DNA of 64,000 nucleotides from Eucommia ulmoides (GCA_016647705.1 CM028338.1:34105176-34169175), one strand, 5' to 3'; positions 21,078 to 33,046 are shown, numbered from the stretch's first letter. The notes: generated from the letters alone by a model not told the origin. Made by a program: numbers and translations.

Positions 21078-23460
21078 TGTCCCCTTCTTCACAAATGTTT
21101 TTCATTGCCTCAAACTTTTCAAGCGTCCATGATTTGACGTTATCATTCAAAAATGCATTCACAATTTTTGCTCGATATTTTATCATCGATTCTTTCGATT
21201 TATTCTCATTTTCGAATGGCACTATTGGCATCCTCTGGGCAGTTTGGTCCATTAGAAACAAAACCATTATCCCACAATCCAACCTAACATTCAAAGTTGA
21301 TGCATTTGAGTCTATATAGAGTTTACATTCATTTACAAAATGTGTAATGACGTAAATACTTACGATCCTAGTATTTGTTATTGACTGTCCTTGATGCTTG
21401 TTAGATGTGTTTCAGTCTGAGTTATTTGTAAATCTTCACCATCTTCTGTAAGATCTTTGATCATATCCACTACATACTTTCTCTACAAAACAAACAAAAT
21501 GTTTAATTAAACTATTATTATCTAACATTTAAGATAGGATTGGAAACAAAACATGAGTTTTATTACCATTAGCAATGCGTCTTTCAAGTATGGATCTCCG
21601 GTGCTAATTCTTGGTTGAAGCGAGTTATAGTGTCTCCATTCTGCCTCACTCATGTCAAACACAAACAACGTCCAATGATTAGGCTCGTCATCCGTTGTGT
21701 TGATGGGGAAGTGAATGTATCGATAGTTGTCTTTCAATGGTTCATTGATTTGGGTATTCAAAAATATTTCAATAGACGGTGTGGATCTGTCCTTTACCTA
21801 ATTCTGTAAGAGATATAGACAATTTATAATTCAGTTAATATCCACTAAATAATTTAAATAATTCATTAGATATCCACTAAATAAATTATAGAGTTCAGTT
21901 AATATCCATGCAATTAAAATATATATATGTACGTACTGTTTTTAATGCACTAAACAGACGTATGAATGTACCCAAACATACCTGCAATAGCTTGTTACAA
22001 AGTACGACCGGTCGCTGACAACAATTCCCTCATTTTTCAAAAATATTTCTAATTCCGCGTTCTTGTCCCTTAAGAACTTTGTGTAGCTATCTACGACCTG
22101 CAAACAATTTTTATTTTTAGTTTGCGCTTTTTTTATGTTCATATGTGTGATGTTTTTTAATATATTCACTTACAAAGTTGCTTAGTTCTCCCCCGTTCAT
22201 AAGTGAAATCACATCTACAAGAGATACATCACTATATTCCTCATTGTAGACAATTGCGCTGTGTATTATATAAGAGATGGCTAACATTTTTTTCATGCGT
22301 TTTTATACTACCAGAATATATAAAAATATGTTTGATGATGTGTATTTTGTGTTACCTCAACCTTTCGATTTTGAAGATTGTTGTTATTTTTTGCCAATCC
22401 TCATCGGATAGTGAAGTTTCTACTTCACTTTGACGTCTCTTAGGTAATTTGGTAACCTGTTTCTTCTTTTTTTGTGTTGGGGCCTGATATGTGTCGAGAT
22501 CAACTGTTTCCTCGTGCAGTCCTTTATCATTTCTGCATTTTTTGATGTCCAAATATTCAAAATCATCTTCTTCTTCTTTTTGTGCTTTGTATCTCTGTTT
22601 GAGCCTTTTAACCATTGTGCTTTCGCCTGGTTTTCTGTTAATTTCCTCTTCTTCTTTTTTTTTTTTTTTTGTTTCTTCATCTTGTTTGGGTTCCGTGTCT
22701 GCATGGATATCTTCGTGACGCTGTTCAATTTCTTCTACAACAACAGGGTCTGGAGGAGGACTGTTCTTAGGCTTTTTGAGGTCATTCTCATGAGCTAAAA
22801 GTAGCGTCAAATTCTTGAATTTGTTGTCCATGTCTTCCTTTTAGCGAGTCATTTGTTCTGCCAATTCTTTTATTTTTTCGTCACCTTTTTCTTTTTTCGG
22901 CACATGGCTTGTCCTTTTCAGCTCAGCCAAATTCCAGTTTTAATTTTGCAATTTTCTCTCTTCTTGCCTTATTTTTTTCACTTAGTTTGATATTTTTTTT
23001 GTTTCAGTTTTGTATTCTCATGCTCCAAGCACTCAATTTTGGCTTATAGTTCCTCATTTTCTTTTTTTATTTCACCTTCTTCAGTTTCGCTTTTTGATAC
23101 AGTTCGATTCTGTAGCATGAAATAAGGCGTATTCATCCGTTTTGGACTGTCTGGAATGCCGTGACTGAATTGAGTACCGTGCGGGGTCTCCATAGTCTCT
23201 GGTTCGCCTTCGTCGCTGTCCTTCTCATATTCTCCACTTTCCTCACTCCATGAATCTTTTTCATCGTCCTTCTTTTAATTGAATTTCTCTCATTTTCCAA
23301 CACACTTATTTTTTAAATCATCAGCGTGTGTAATGATTTTGGTCTCAGTCCTCGTCATTTTCAGGGTATTTGGATTAACCTGTCAACATGACGTTTGTTC
23401 AACAGATATATATGCATGTATGCAATACATATGTGTATTTTCAAGTTGGTTTCCATTACA

Positions 23461-23790
23461 CGTGTATTTTCAGTAGATATCTACTAAATAACATGTATGT
23501 AGTACAGATGTGTATCTTCAAGTAGATATCCACTACATATGTGTACTTTTAGTAGATATCTACCAAACAGTATGTATGTAGTACATATGTGTATTTTCAA
23601 GTAGATATCCACTGAAGATGCAGTACATATCACTAAAGATGTATATTTTCAAGTAGGGTTCCATTACATATGTGTATTTTCCGTAGATATCTACTAAACA
23701 GCATGTATGCAGTACGAATGTGTATTTTTAAGTAGATATCCACTACATATGTATATTTTCAGTAGATATTTACTAAACAACATGTATGCA
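23461..23790. repeat. About 80-bp tandem repeat in an intron of the ULP1-like gene
   Basis: Roughly four units combining AGTAGATATCTACTAAA, CATGTATGTAGTACA and CAAGTAGATATCCACTACA. The same AGATATC motif fills the MULE central spacer and 25080-25440. Confidence 0.75.
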
Positions 23791-26149
23791 GTACATACGA
23801 TACTTAAGAGGAACAAAAAATGAACACAGAAAAACCTATAAAGCATTACATAGATATCCACTAACCATGATATCTAGGCCATTATGTGTACCCTCATTCA
23901 GTGCATTTTTTAGCCTGTCCGTCGTCAATTTTGAAAGATCCTACTTCACAAACTGTGGGGATGTTGCCTCCTTATCTTCCTTGATCACATTTACATGCTC
24001 GCAAAACCAATACTAGACAAATTTAATAGTTTATTAGTAATTATTCAATTTATTTTCGGTATCGAGTATAAATGGATGTGTCAAAATGGAAATGAGTTAT
24101 GTTTTGATGTACCAGCAATGCAAGAACACTCTCTTTCACCTTCTCAGGCTGTAGGGTGTTTTGCTGAATTGATGTGATCAAGAGGCTATGAATTGCATGA
24201 TGCCAAGCATAGGTGTGCATTTGTTCAATATTTTCAACATATTTGTAAAGCCCAAATACCACAAATTGTTTATTGTTGGGCAGCAAACACGTGCCTAGCA
24301 AATACAAGCACAACAAGCTGACAGCATGCTGAATGTCCTCATCATTGTCACTGTCCACCGACTCCATGATTGCATTTTTCATGTTAGTTGTCGACAATCG
24401 CTTTCGATCTTTGCAAATACTAGCCAAATATTGACTTTCTAGATTGCCATAAGAGTAGTTGATGGCCTTATCACCACATTTCAGTCCAAAAATCAATCTC
24501 ACATTCAAAAACAGCGAATTTCACATCAATACCGCTAATTTTGAAAGAGTTTGTTTCTTCGTTCCAGGTTTTCAGTATTTGGACGATGTTGTCGTCTAAC
24601 TTCTTTATCATCTCCAACATCACTCTATTGTTCAAAATTGAATAAAAAATTGGCCAGAATGGCATACCTTGCAGCAATCCCCTATGCTTTCTTGTCAGAA
24701 CAATGGTGTTAAGCAACTCGTACACAAGCTTGAACGATGATCTGTATTGTAGGTAAAATTACCTACTCTCCTGTTTGTTTGTGTTTTAGTCTTTTTTTTT
24801 TTTTTTAATTATTATTATTATTCGGGTTGTTCTAATGGGGGCATGATCGAAGTCACTGTTAGTAGCAACTGTTCACATGCAAAAAATAGATTTAAAACAA
24901 GACATAGGCTGATGACACATATACTGAAAATACACATGTTGATAGGTTAACATTCAGACGATATGTACATTATATCTAGTTTGTTTTCAACTATGCATGG
25001 CTGCTCACGACACAGCTGCACTTTTGTGTTTTCCAAATGATATGTACAACACATTTTTTACATACATTTTTCCTATGAAACTTAATAATTTAGATGATAG
25101 TTAAATGATATCCACTTGACTATCAACAACACCTTCTTAGACACAGTTTCTTTATTTTCTCATATGATATCCACTTAATCTTGCACGACACAGTTTCACA
25201 AATCAACGGATATCGACTGAACTTTTTTTCTAAACTAATTCAACAGTTCATGAGTGTTGATATCCCACACATTCTCCCTATGAGACGTAATCATTGAGAT
25301 GATAGTAGATGATATCCACTCTATATTATAGTTAGATGATATCCACTTACATTTGCACGACACAGTGATGTGAACAAATGAACGAAATATCGCCTGAAAT
25401 TTGTTCTAAATGTATTCAACAGTATATGTACATGATATCCACTTAAATTCCTTGAATATAATGACTAGTATATGTCCTGCTTATCTTCTTGCTTAACCTC
25501 TTCTTTGTAGTCTTTGTCAAGTTCCTTTTCTTTCCCTCTCTCTACCGAATGTTGTGGTTCCATTGCCCTCTTTGATGGTTTGGACTGTTTGGAACTTGAC
25601 ATTTCACTATGCTTCTTTTTCTTCTCAAAAGACCTCGTGTTTACCATTATTCTTCTTATAGTTTTCGGCAATTTCTGAGGTTTCTTATGCACCGATATCT
25701 CAGGGTTTTTGTTGTTCGTTCTGTTTCTAGCCATCGATCCCTTACAATTTTCGATGAAAAACGGTGAAAATCGACGAAAATCGTTGAATATCTATAGATC
25801 CAGAGAGAATTGCCGGGAATCGGACTTCTAGGGTTTACGAGAGTTCGATATTTACGTGAAAATGGCGGAACAAATGGTCATGTAACTACTCCAAACAAGG
25901 CGTAGTGGGTTGATGATGATGATATAGTGCACGTCATGCAGGGAGGCGATCGTACAGTCGCGTCATGAGAAGTTTTTGTGCAGTGGGCTGGTTAGACGGT
26001 GGCATGGATTTGTAAATTACTAATCTACCGAGGGGCAAAAATGGTAAACCAATTTTCGTGGGAGTTTTGGGCTGATCCAAAAACTCATGGTCCTTTAAAA
26101 GTTATTTTTTGCTACTTTGGGAGCCCATAAATTTTTTCCCTATAAAATA

Positions 26150-26990
26150 TACTAGTTTCACATTAGGCTTATTTTTGGAAAACATAGATGCCATGAAAAT
26201 ATGTCAACATTAATATAATTTTTAAATACTAAAAATTATTTTTCTATCACTATGTTTAGTTATAAGAGTGTAAAAATAATTCATAAGTATTTCCTTAAAA
26301 TTATATTAATTTTAATGTATTTTTCATCCAAAGAAAATTCACATAAATTCCACTTCAAAATATTTAACTAACACTAATCTCATGGTCCAAACTCATTAAA
26401 TAAAAATATGTTTTTTTTTTCTTCATGAAACGTGAAGTTTCGTGAAGTGTGATTTTAAAAATAGCTCTTTATATATATTCGATGGGAGTGGAATTCCCAT
26501 CCAATAACTCTCCTAATCGTCACTTCCGAGCTCATTTAACTGAGCACAACACAAGAGTAAGGAATAAACAACCGTTGAACTAAATCAGCCCAAAGGGCCC
26601 CTTTAGGAGAGTTGTCTAGCCAATTACGGATACCCATTAAAATAAATCCGAAAACAGGCCCACAAACGACCTGGTCTTTACAAAAACTAACCACATCTCA
26701 ATAACTGGCCCACAACGGCCACTCGGTCAAGAAATACAATAATATTAGAGAAGTGGGAAGTTATTACCAGCCAATTACAACCATGAAACGTAAAACCTGG
26801 GAGCTTAACATGAAGAAACATATATAAATGCAAAGAGAAATCCATATGAAGAACATAACTACTTCTTTCTTTTGTCTTAGAACATATTAACTTATTCTCA
26901 TGTAGGAGATTCTTTATCTAACACTACACCAGCGTCATTTTTAGTCTTTTTATTGCATGTTATTAAGTTGTTGGGCGTGCATATTTTTTA
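26150..26990. other. AT-rich intergenic stretch, nothing recognised
   Basis: Host sequence on the far side of the MULE. No open frame of note, no repeat unit recognised by eye. Confidence 0.5.
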
Positions 26991-26994
26991 ATTG

Positions 26995-26996
<2 letters not shown>

Positions 26997-27062
<66 letters not shown>
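26997..27062. repeat. (TA)n microsatellite
   Basis: Uninterrupted AT/TA dinucleotides, about 33 units. Confidence 0.97.
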
Positions 27063-27068
<6 letters not shown>

Positions 27069-27976
27069 TAAAAGTGGAAGGAGAGAAAATATTTTAATGA
27101 AGTTAAAGAATGCATTTTTCAAGTTTTTTTGTGGGGTCTATTTTTTTTTTTTTTATTTCTTTATATATAAAATTATAATTTGTTGACTTGCAAAAATTAA
27201 TAAAATTAATTTTAATTTATGGTTATTTATTTATTTATTATTTTATAGTATATTAGTAAAAAAATAATTTGTGGAAATATTATTTTACTATGATTATTTA
27301 TGTGATTTTTAATAATATATTTATTTTCGATATTTATGAAACGTCATTACTTACCAAAATTTATAGATTTTTATTTTTTATTTACCCCAAATTAAAAAAA
27401 AAATATATCAAAATAAAAAAAAAACAAAAAACAAAAATAGATATATTCATATCTACATCTATATTTAATACTTAAGAGTGGAAGAAGAGAGAAAGTTTTA
27501 ATGAGATTAAAGAATGCATTTTTTAATTCTTTTGGTAGATTCTATTTTTTTTTAATTTCTTTATATATAAAATTAGAATTTGTTGACTAGCAAAAATTGA
27601 TAAAATTAATCTTCATTTAAGACTATTTGTTTATTATTTTATAGTATATTAGTAAAAAATAATTTGTAGAAGTATTATTTTACTATAATTATTTATGTAA
27701 TTTTTAATAATAATTTTATTTTTAATATTTATAAAATGTCATTTTTCGATAATTATGTAATTTTTCGAAAATAATTTATTTTTGATATTTTTTTTTATAT
27801 AAAATTAGAATTTGTTGACTTGCAAAATTTGATAAAAGTAATCTTAATTTATGATTATTTGTTTATTATTTTATAGTATATTAGTAAAAAATAGTTTGTA
27901 GAAATATTATTTTACTATGATTATTTATGTAATTTTTTATAATATATTTATTTTCGATATTTATAAAATGTCATTA

Positions 27977-28469
27977 TGTAAGACCCGATTTTATATATGC
28001 ATAGTTTATTTGCATTTTAAAAAAAAATAATGAGATTTATTGTGTTATTCTAAATTTCATTTTAAAAAGAAAAAAAAATAATTAGTGGTTACTATGATAT
28101 TAAAAAAAAAAAACATAATTTTAAAGAATATTGGGAGTTAGTATGTTAATTTAATTTTAATTTGATTTTCAAAAGTTTTAGGGGTTAAAAATTTAAGAAT
28201 TTAATCTTAAGAGTTTTAGAATTGTATAGGTATTCATAATATTGTCTTGGGACTAAATGTGTAATTAATTATTTTTAGTTATAAATGTAATTAAAATAAA
28301 ATATCTTTTCATCCCTATCCATTATTAAGATTTTGTGGGAAAAGAAAAGAAAAAATAAAACATGAGTTTTTAGGAATCGTGCATCAAGCCATTAATAATA
28401 ATAATAATAATAATAAAGAAAGATGGTGATCAACTATTAAGGTGGTGGAAATGGTTAGAATTCACATTT

Positions 28470-28530
<61 letters not shown>

Positions 28531-29595
28531 TGTTTCTTGAATCTTTTGGCTTTCTCGCGGTGATCTCTCCTTCTTTCTCAGGTTCACAGGCAATGCCCAT
28601 CACGTAGCATTTTTAGTAACGCAAAGATCGAGATGAGCGTATTGTCTTTTATATAATTGTCAAATTATATTTTTGTACTAAAATGTGAAAAAAAAAAAAA
28701 AAAAAAAAAAAAGTTTATTAAAATGGATTATTTTATGACATTATGCTGATCAAGTAAATTTTTAAATGTGAAAATTGATTTTTATTATCCAATTATGCCA
28801 TAATATGATTCCGACAGGAAGACATGTCCTGCGGGATGTTGTTGGTCTTAATAGGAGGGCATGTCCTGTAGGACAATATGTTGTGACCTGGCAGGAGGAC
28901 AAATTCTGCAGGTGGTTGATATCTGTAGTTATTATTGTTGATGATACTGATTATCATCGTGATATGGTAGTTTATACCACGTGTTGACTCCTACCATTAG
29001 AGATATTAAATGACCCTGACACTGATAGCCACCTTAGATGGCACATTTGTACAGGTTACGGTACAATCGTAACTCCCGATCATGAGGTAAAACGATCCTA
29101 TGACTAATAGGAAAATATGTGTGCGGTATTTTATTATATATCAAATTATTTGATTAGTTGATTTCAATGCATTATCTTATTGCAATGATAGTTGTAAAGT
29201 GTTATGTCGGCTCAGCATGCAGTTATATTTATATTATATTTTGAAAAGTGGTATTTGATAATTACACTTGATCCATAAAGTATTTTTATATTATGAAGAC
29301 AGTATACCGATAAAATATTTGGTCTCAAGTACCTTAGCTAGAGACGGGTCTACTGTTGACACTAGATAGGGTCAGGAGGGTGGTGTTGCTTTTGAGACAG
29401 TCAGGGTAGGTGTTAATATCGAAATGTTGAATTTTGTAGTTTTGCTATGAAATAGTTAATTATATATAATCATTGAATTTTGAGCTGGAAAAATATATTA
29501 TTATTAATTTTATTAGATTAGCGCAGCGGAAGCGTGGTGGTGGAATAGTTTGTCTTTTGGCTCTATTTCTCTTTCAGGGAAACCGGGTCGTTACA
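27977..29595 (+). mobile_element. Solo LTR C of the TGTAAGACCC family
   Basis: Begins TGTAAGACCCGATTTT and ends AAACCGGGTCGTTACA. The 5-bp duplication CATTA is at 27972-27976 and 29596-29600. At 1619 bp it is shorter than A and B, mainly in the 5' part and the internal array. It shares ACGGTACAATCGTAACTCCC and GATCATGAGGTAAAACGATC with them. No coding capacity. Contains a (TA)n run at 28472-28526. Confidence 0.88.
28472..28526. repeat. (TA)n microsatellite in LTR C
   Basis: About 27 uninterrupted TA units. Confidence 0.95.
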
Positions 29596-29814
29596 CATTA
29601 CTTATTAAAATTTATAGAATTTGTATTTTTGATTTTTTACTACCACAAAGAAAAAAATAAAAGAATAATTAAAAATAAAAGTAAAAATTAAAAAAACAAA
29701 AAACAAATAAGAGAGATATCTATAACTATATTTAATACTTAAAAGTGAGAGAATAGAGGAGGTTTGAATGAGATTAAAAATACATTTTTTCAAGTTTTTT
29801 GGTGGGTTCTAAGT

Positions 29815-29872
29815 AGTCCGACCCTACCCTGGACCCCGCGTGAGCTTTGTAGCATCGGACTGCTTTTTTTAC
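29815..29872 (+). repeat. SINE 3' end fragment (Au-like)
   Basis: GTCCGACCCTACCCTGGACC, then CCGCGTGAGCTTTGTAGCAT and CGGACTGC followed by a T-run. This resembles the conserved 3' part of plant Au-type SINEs as I remember them. The 5' tRNA-related part with A and B boxes is absent. The assignment rests on memory of the consensus. Confidence 0.4.
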
Positions 29873-30419
29873 ATATAAAATAGTGAGTGGCCCCACTGAA
29901 TGTTTTTTAGCTATACTTAATTTTTTTAATTAATACAAAAATATATGATTAATTCTTTGGTTCACATTTTTAAATTACTTCAAAAAATAATTGTGATTCA
30001 AATAATAATTTCACCCAAAAAGAAAATAAATATGATATAAATTAATTAGATTAAAATTTTTTGACTTTCAAAAATTGATATTAATCTTAATTTATGGTTA
30101 TTTGTTTATTATTTTATAGTATATTAGTAAAAAATAATATTTAAAAATATTATTTTACTTTTTTTTTTAATTATTATTTATGTAATTTTTAATTGTGTAT
30201 ATATTTTCAAAATCTATAAAACAATATTATTTACTAAAATTTATGCATTTGCTCCCGGATATTGCTCTTAAAGTAATCAAATGATACTAATGTGTTTAAT
30301 ACTTCAATATTAAGAATTTATTATAATTTTTTTCCAAGCCCGCGTAATGTGCTTGTCTAAAACTAGTATTTTTAAAATTGATGATTTTTTTAATTAAAAA
30401 AAAAGGGTTTAGTGCGGTA

Positions 30420-31382
30420 TAAGGTTGCGTTTGGGTAAGAGATTTGACAAATTCAAAAATTTGTGAAATAAAGGAATTTCAAAATCTTCGATTTTGAAAT
30501 CCCTTCATTTCACAAATTCCTTATTTGGATAATTGTTTGAGCTGAAGTATTTGAACATGTAATTTATAATTCTCTTGTTTGGATATGTAAAATATTTGTA
30601 AACAATATTTATTCTAATCTCAAATTTCAACAACAAATTTATGAGAACAAAGCAGAATTATTAAAACAATTTTATTGGAACTAAAACACAAGCCATAAAC
30701 AGCACATAATTATGACCATAGTTTTATTTATTTATTTATGTTTTTATCCTAATTCTGGGAATAAAATTAAAAAACACACACACAGAAACAGAGCTCAATT
30801 GACGACCAAATTCCCCAAATTCGAACTGGTAAATGACGAATCGAAGAATCCTAAAGCAAGACGAAAACGAACGAAGAAGACGAAGACGTTGAGAACCCTA
30901 ACTTGAGATGGCAAAAGGTAGATGATGAACGACAAACGAAATGAATGAAGATGAAGACGATGGACGACAAACAAAACGAACGAAGAACGAAGACAAAGAT
31001 GAAGACGAATACGACGAAGAAGCAAAAGAGCACTGAAGATGATCGATTCCCCAAATCCATCACGAATGAGAGCCTCGTCGTCGCGAAGATGAAGATGATC
31101 AAAGATGAAAATGATCATCGTTGTGAGATTGCTTTATCACGATGATAGAGTGAGATTTGTGAAATCTTTCTTTGAGTAGATTTGACAAATGCAAACTCTC
31201 TCAAAAGTATTTTAAAATTCTTCATTTCACAATTTTTTTAACATAAAAGAATTTGATAAATCTTCCACTCTTCAAATTCAAATAAGAGATTAAATCCAAA
31301 TAAGAGATTTATAAAAAGAGATTTTTAAAATCTCCTAAACAAATAAAATCCTCTCCAGAATCTATAACCAAACATAACCTAA
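30420..31382. mobile_element. MITE-like element with GTTTGG/CCAAAC ends
   Basis: The left end AAGGTTGCGTTTGGGTAAGA is the imperfect inverse of the right end ATAACCAAACATAACCT. Subterminal blocks are also inverted relatives (GATTTGACAAATTC, TTGTGAAAT... versus ATTTCACAA, GAATTTGATAAATC). The middle is a GAAGACGAAGACG-rich low-complexity stretch whose frames (30712-31145) are compositional. No clear target duplication was found, so superfamily is undetermined (hAT or Harbinger type possible). Confidence 0.5.
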
Positions 31383-31488
31383 TATTTGGCAACCGCATTC
31401 CCAAATAGGCGTTATATTACACTAATTAAAACCCAAACGGATAAACTGATGGGCTGATTTCGTACTCTTTCGCGGCCCATATTAATCC

Positions 31489-31496
31489 TATAAATA
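31489..31496 (+). promoter_or_regulatory. TATA box of the PP2C gene
   Basis: TATAAATA in a local setting that leads to a presumed leader exon from about 31520. It is the only good TATA element near the first donor site (31572). It lies 5.2 kb upstream of the start codon, so linkage to the gene is inference. Confidence 0.45.
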
Positions 31497-31519
31497 CGTA
31501 TTTGATCATTAGCTGTTTC

Positions 31520-31571
31520 CCATCCCCGAGGCTCGTCTTCGTTGTTCAGCGGTCATTTGAAATTTTTCAAA
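31520..31571 (+). other. Presumed 5'UTR exon of the PP2C gene
   Basis: CT-rich leader ending TTTTTCAAA before the strong donor GTGAGTGTC at 31572. A fitting acceptor, TTTTAAAAGTAG, ends at 36708, six bases before the PP2C ATG. The start coordinate is estimated from the TATA box. Arabidopsis relatives are also thought to have 5'UTR introns. Confidence 0.4.
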
Positions 31572-32589
31572 GTGAGTGTCATCTGAAACCCCTAGTGCTT
31601 GCTTTCTCTGATTCGGACCTCTCTAAACTTTATTAGTTTTTCGTGATGAACAGAATTGTAGGATATCAACTTCAATCGTAATCACTGATTGATCAGTTAG
31701 GGTTTATATGCATAGATAAGAACTTGAAATGATCGCCTCATGTAAACGTATTTTTCTCGGTGTTAGTATTATATTCTCATCAGCTATTTCTTTTCCGGTT
31801 TGAGCGCGGTTATTAATTATTCTTTATTGTATTTGTAAGTCGGTAGATTGAAGATTTTGTTGATTTTTTTTTTTTTTATCTATCAAAGTATAATTTTACA
31901 CCAAATTTTGATTGAACTATATCGTGTTGTGCGAAGCGTTCAAGTGGACAAAACAAAATCGATATTATTGGAGAAAAAATAAAAACACACTCTGACAAAC
32001 AATAACACGAGTTAATGGGGTTCGGCAATTTTGCCTACGAACTTGGGAACAACTATAGAACTTCTTGATGAAATAAAAATAAAGAATACAAAACAAGACT
32101 TTAAATAACTAAGACACTTGTACAAAAATCCCTCAATTGTGACAATTGAAGATTATGCTCTCACTCTATATTTTAGAGTTGCCTCTTTACCCCTTTTATA
32201 TGCGGTGGATGAGAAAGAAATCATATTTTCTCTGATTTGGGGCTGCTGCAAATAAGAGAAAATCCGATTGAGATTTTCGTTTTTCCTTCCTTCTCTTTTG
32301 CTTCAAAATTGAAATATGTCTGCTTCCTTTCTTTTTATTGTCAAAAACAACCAAATGTTTTTTCTTTTTAAAAAACAATGTCTCATTTTTATGAGAAAAA
32401 TAGTCATGCCAAAAATATCTCCTTTTTAAAAAAGGAGTGACCCCCATCCTAATTGAAAAATGAGTCATCATCAATCTCTATCTTGGTAAGATTTCAAAAT
32501 ATCACCATCACCTTTACGTTATATGAATTCTCATACTACACATCCAATAGGCCCAATAGTTGCTCTTTCGAAAAATAGTTGCTCTTCCA

Positions 32590-33040
32590 AAAAACATACT
32601 ATGTACGAACAATATTGGCCAAGTTTAGGCAATGCTTAAACTTGGCTCTCCCAACGACTTTCATCAACTTGTCTTCAGGGTTGTCAGCTGTTTGGTTCGA
32701 GCATGATGAACTTGGTTCTTCGCTAGATGTATTGCATTTTGACTATCACAATATATCTCCACCTATTTCTGAAGATCTAAGCCCGTAATCAGTTCATGTA
32801 TCTAAATGGCTTCCTTCATGCCCTTTCCAGCAACCATGTTTTCAACCTTTGTAGTTGACAACGCAACAATGGACTGCATAGTAGACCTCCAATTGGTTGG
32901 ACCACTAGCCATGGTAAATAAATACCTAGTAGACATGCATAAGAAGACAAACTGTTAGTAAGACGACATGCATAAGTAACCGATTCTGTCCAAAAATTCT
33001 TTGTCAAACTGGAGTTGGATAGCATGCACCTTTCTTTGAT
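32590..33040 (-). pseudogene. Copia RNase H and integrase scraps
   Basis: Minus-strand frames read MKEAIWIHELITGL and QVEIYCDSQNAIHLAKNQ (about 32810-32660), typical of the copia RNase H tail. MLSNSSLTKNFWTESVTYAC (33025 down), typical of the integrase C-terminal part, is directly upstream. These two are normally over 1 kb apart in copia, so intervening reverse transcriptase has been deleted. Confidence 0.65.
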
Positions 33041-33046
33041 TTAGGT

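Larger units (their letters stand above)
18277..25734 (-). pseudogene. ULP1-like cysteine protease gene carried by the MULE, degenerate
   Basis: Minus-strand multi-exon gene. It starts MARNRTNNKNPEIS at 25734 (basic, possible nuclear-targeting stretch). An N-terminal plant MULE/ULP1-associated domain covers about 24741-24110 (LTRKHRGLLQG, FGLKCGDKAINYS), with an internal frameshift near 24490. A charged, Lys/Glu-rich coiled-coil-like linker spans about 23380-22350 with several stops. The C48 peptidase domain lies in exons near 22110-21990, 21803-21567, 21482-21365 and 21320-21078. The catalytic His (NHWTLFVFD) and Cys (LDCGIMVLFLMD) are present; the Asp position reads Asn (HYNSL). Solo LTR B splits the last codons, and the tail ASPKDEDVETV with its stop is at 18277-18319. 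Family members are SUMO-protease-like. This copy is dead. Confidence 0.8.
8660..26140. mobile_element. Large Mutator-like element (non-TIR MULE) with transposase and ULP1-like gene
   Basis: A 9-bp direct repeat TATAAAATA lies at 8651-8659 and 26141-26149, the duplication length typical of MULEs. The left end starts GAGTTTTTCCTC; the right end, read inwards on the minus strand, starts GGGAAAAAATTTATGG. There is no long terminal inverted repeat. Inside are a broken MURA-type transposase (+, 12244-15932) and a broken ULP1-type protease gene (-, 18277-25734) converging on a repeat-rich spacer. Without the three nested LTR insertions it would be about 10.6 kb. Plant non-TIR MULEs carrying ULP1-like genes (the Kaonashi class) are known, and this matches them. 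The boundaries rest on an AT-rich 9-mer, so they are likely but not certain. Confidence 0.75.
27062..30260. repeat. AT-rich tandem repeats, about 400-bp unit, interrupted by LTR C
   Basis: The order AAGTGGAAGGAGAGAAAATA, AAGAATGCATTTTT, TTTGTTGACTTGCAAAAATT, TATTTTATAGTATATTAGTA, TTTTCGATATTTAT recurs at about 27070, 27475, 27800 (partial) and again at 29735-30180. The third unit is split by LTR C exactly at ATGTCATTA, and it resumes with CATTACTTATTAAAATTTATAG as in the intact unit at 27340. Possibly an array of LTR or MITE remnants. Short frames here are AT composition artefacts. Confidence 0.7.

Noticed and set aside
22420-22798. Plus-strand Phe-rich frames at 22472-22798 as membrane proteins
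   Set aside because: They are the antisense of the Lys/Glu-rich linker of the ULP1-like gene.
26991-30260. CRISPR-like or satellite array
   Set aside because: Units are long, AT-rich and too few and diverged; this is eukaryotic repeat debris with a nested LTR.
30712-31145. Lys/Arg-rich frame as a nuclear protein
   Set aside because: GAAGAC low-complexity core of a MITE-like repeat, open on both strands.
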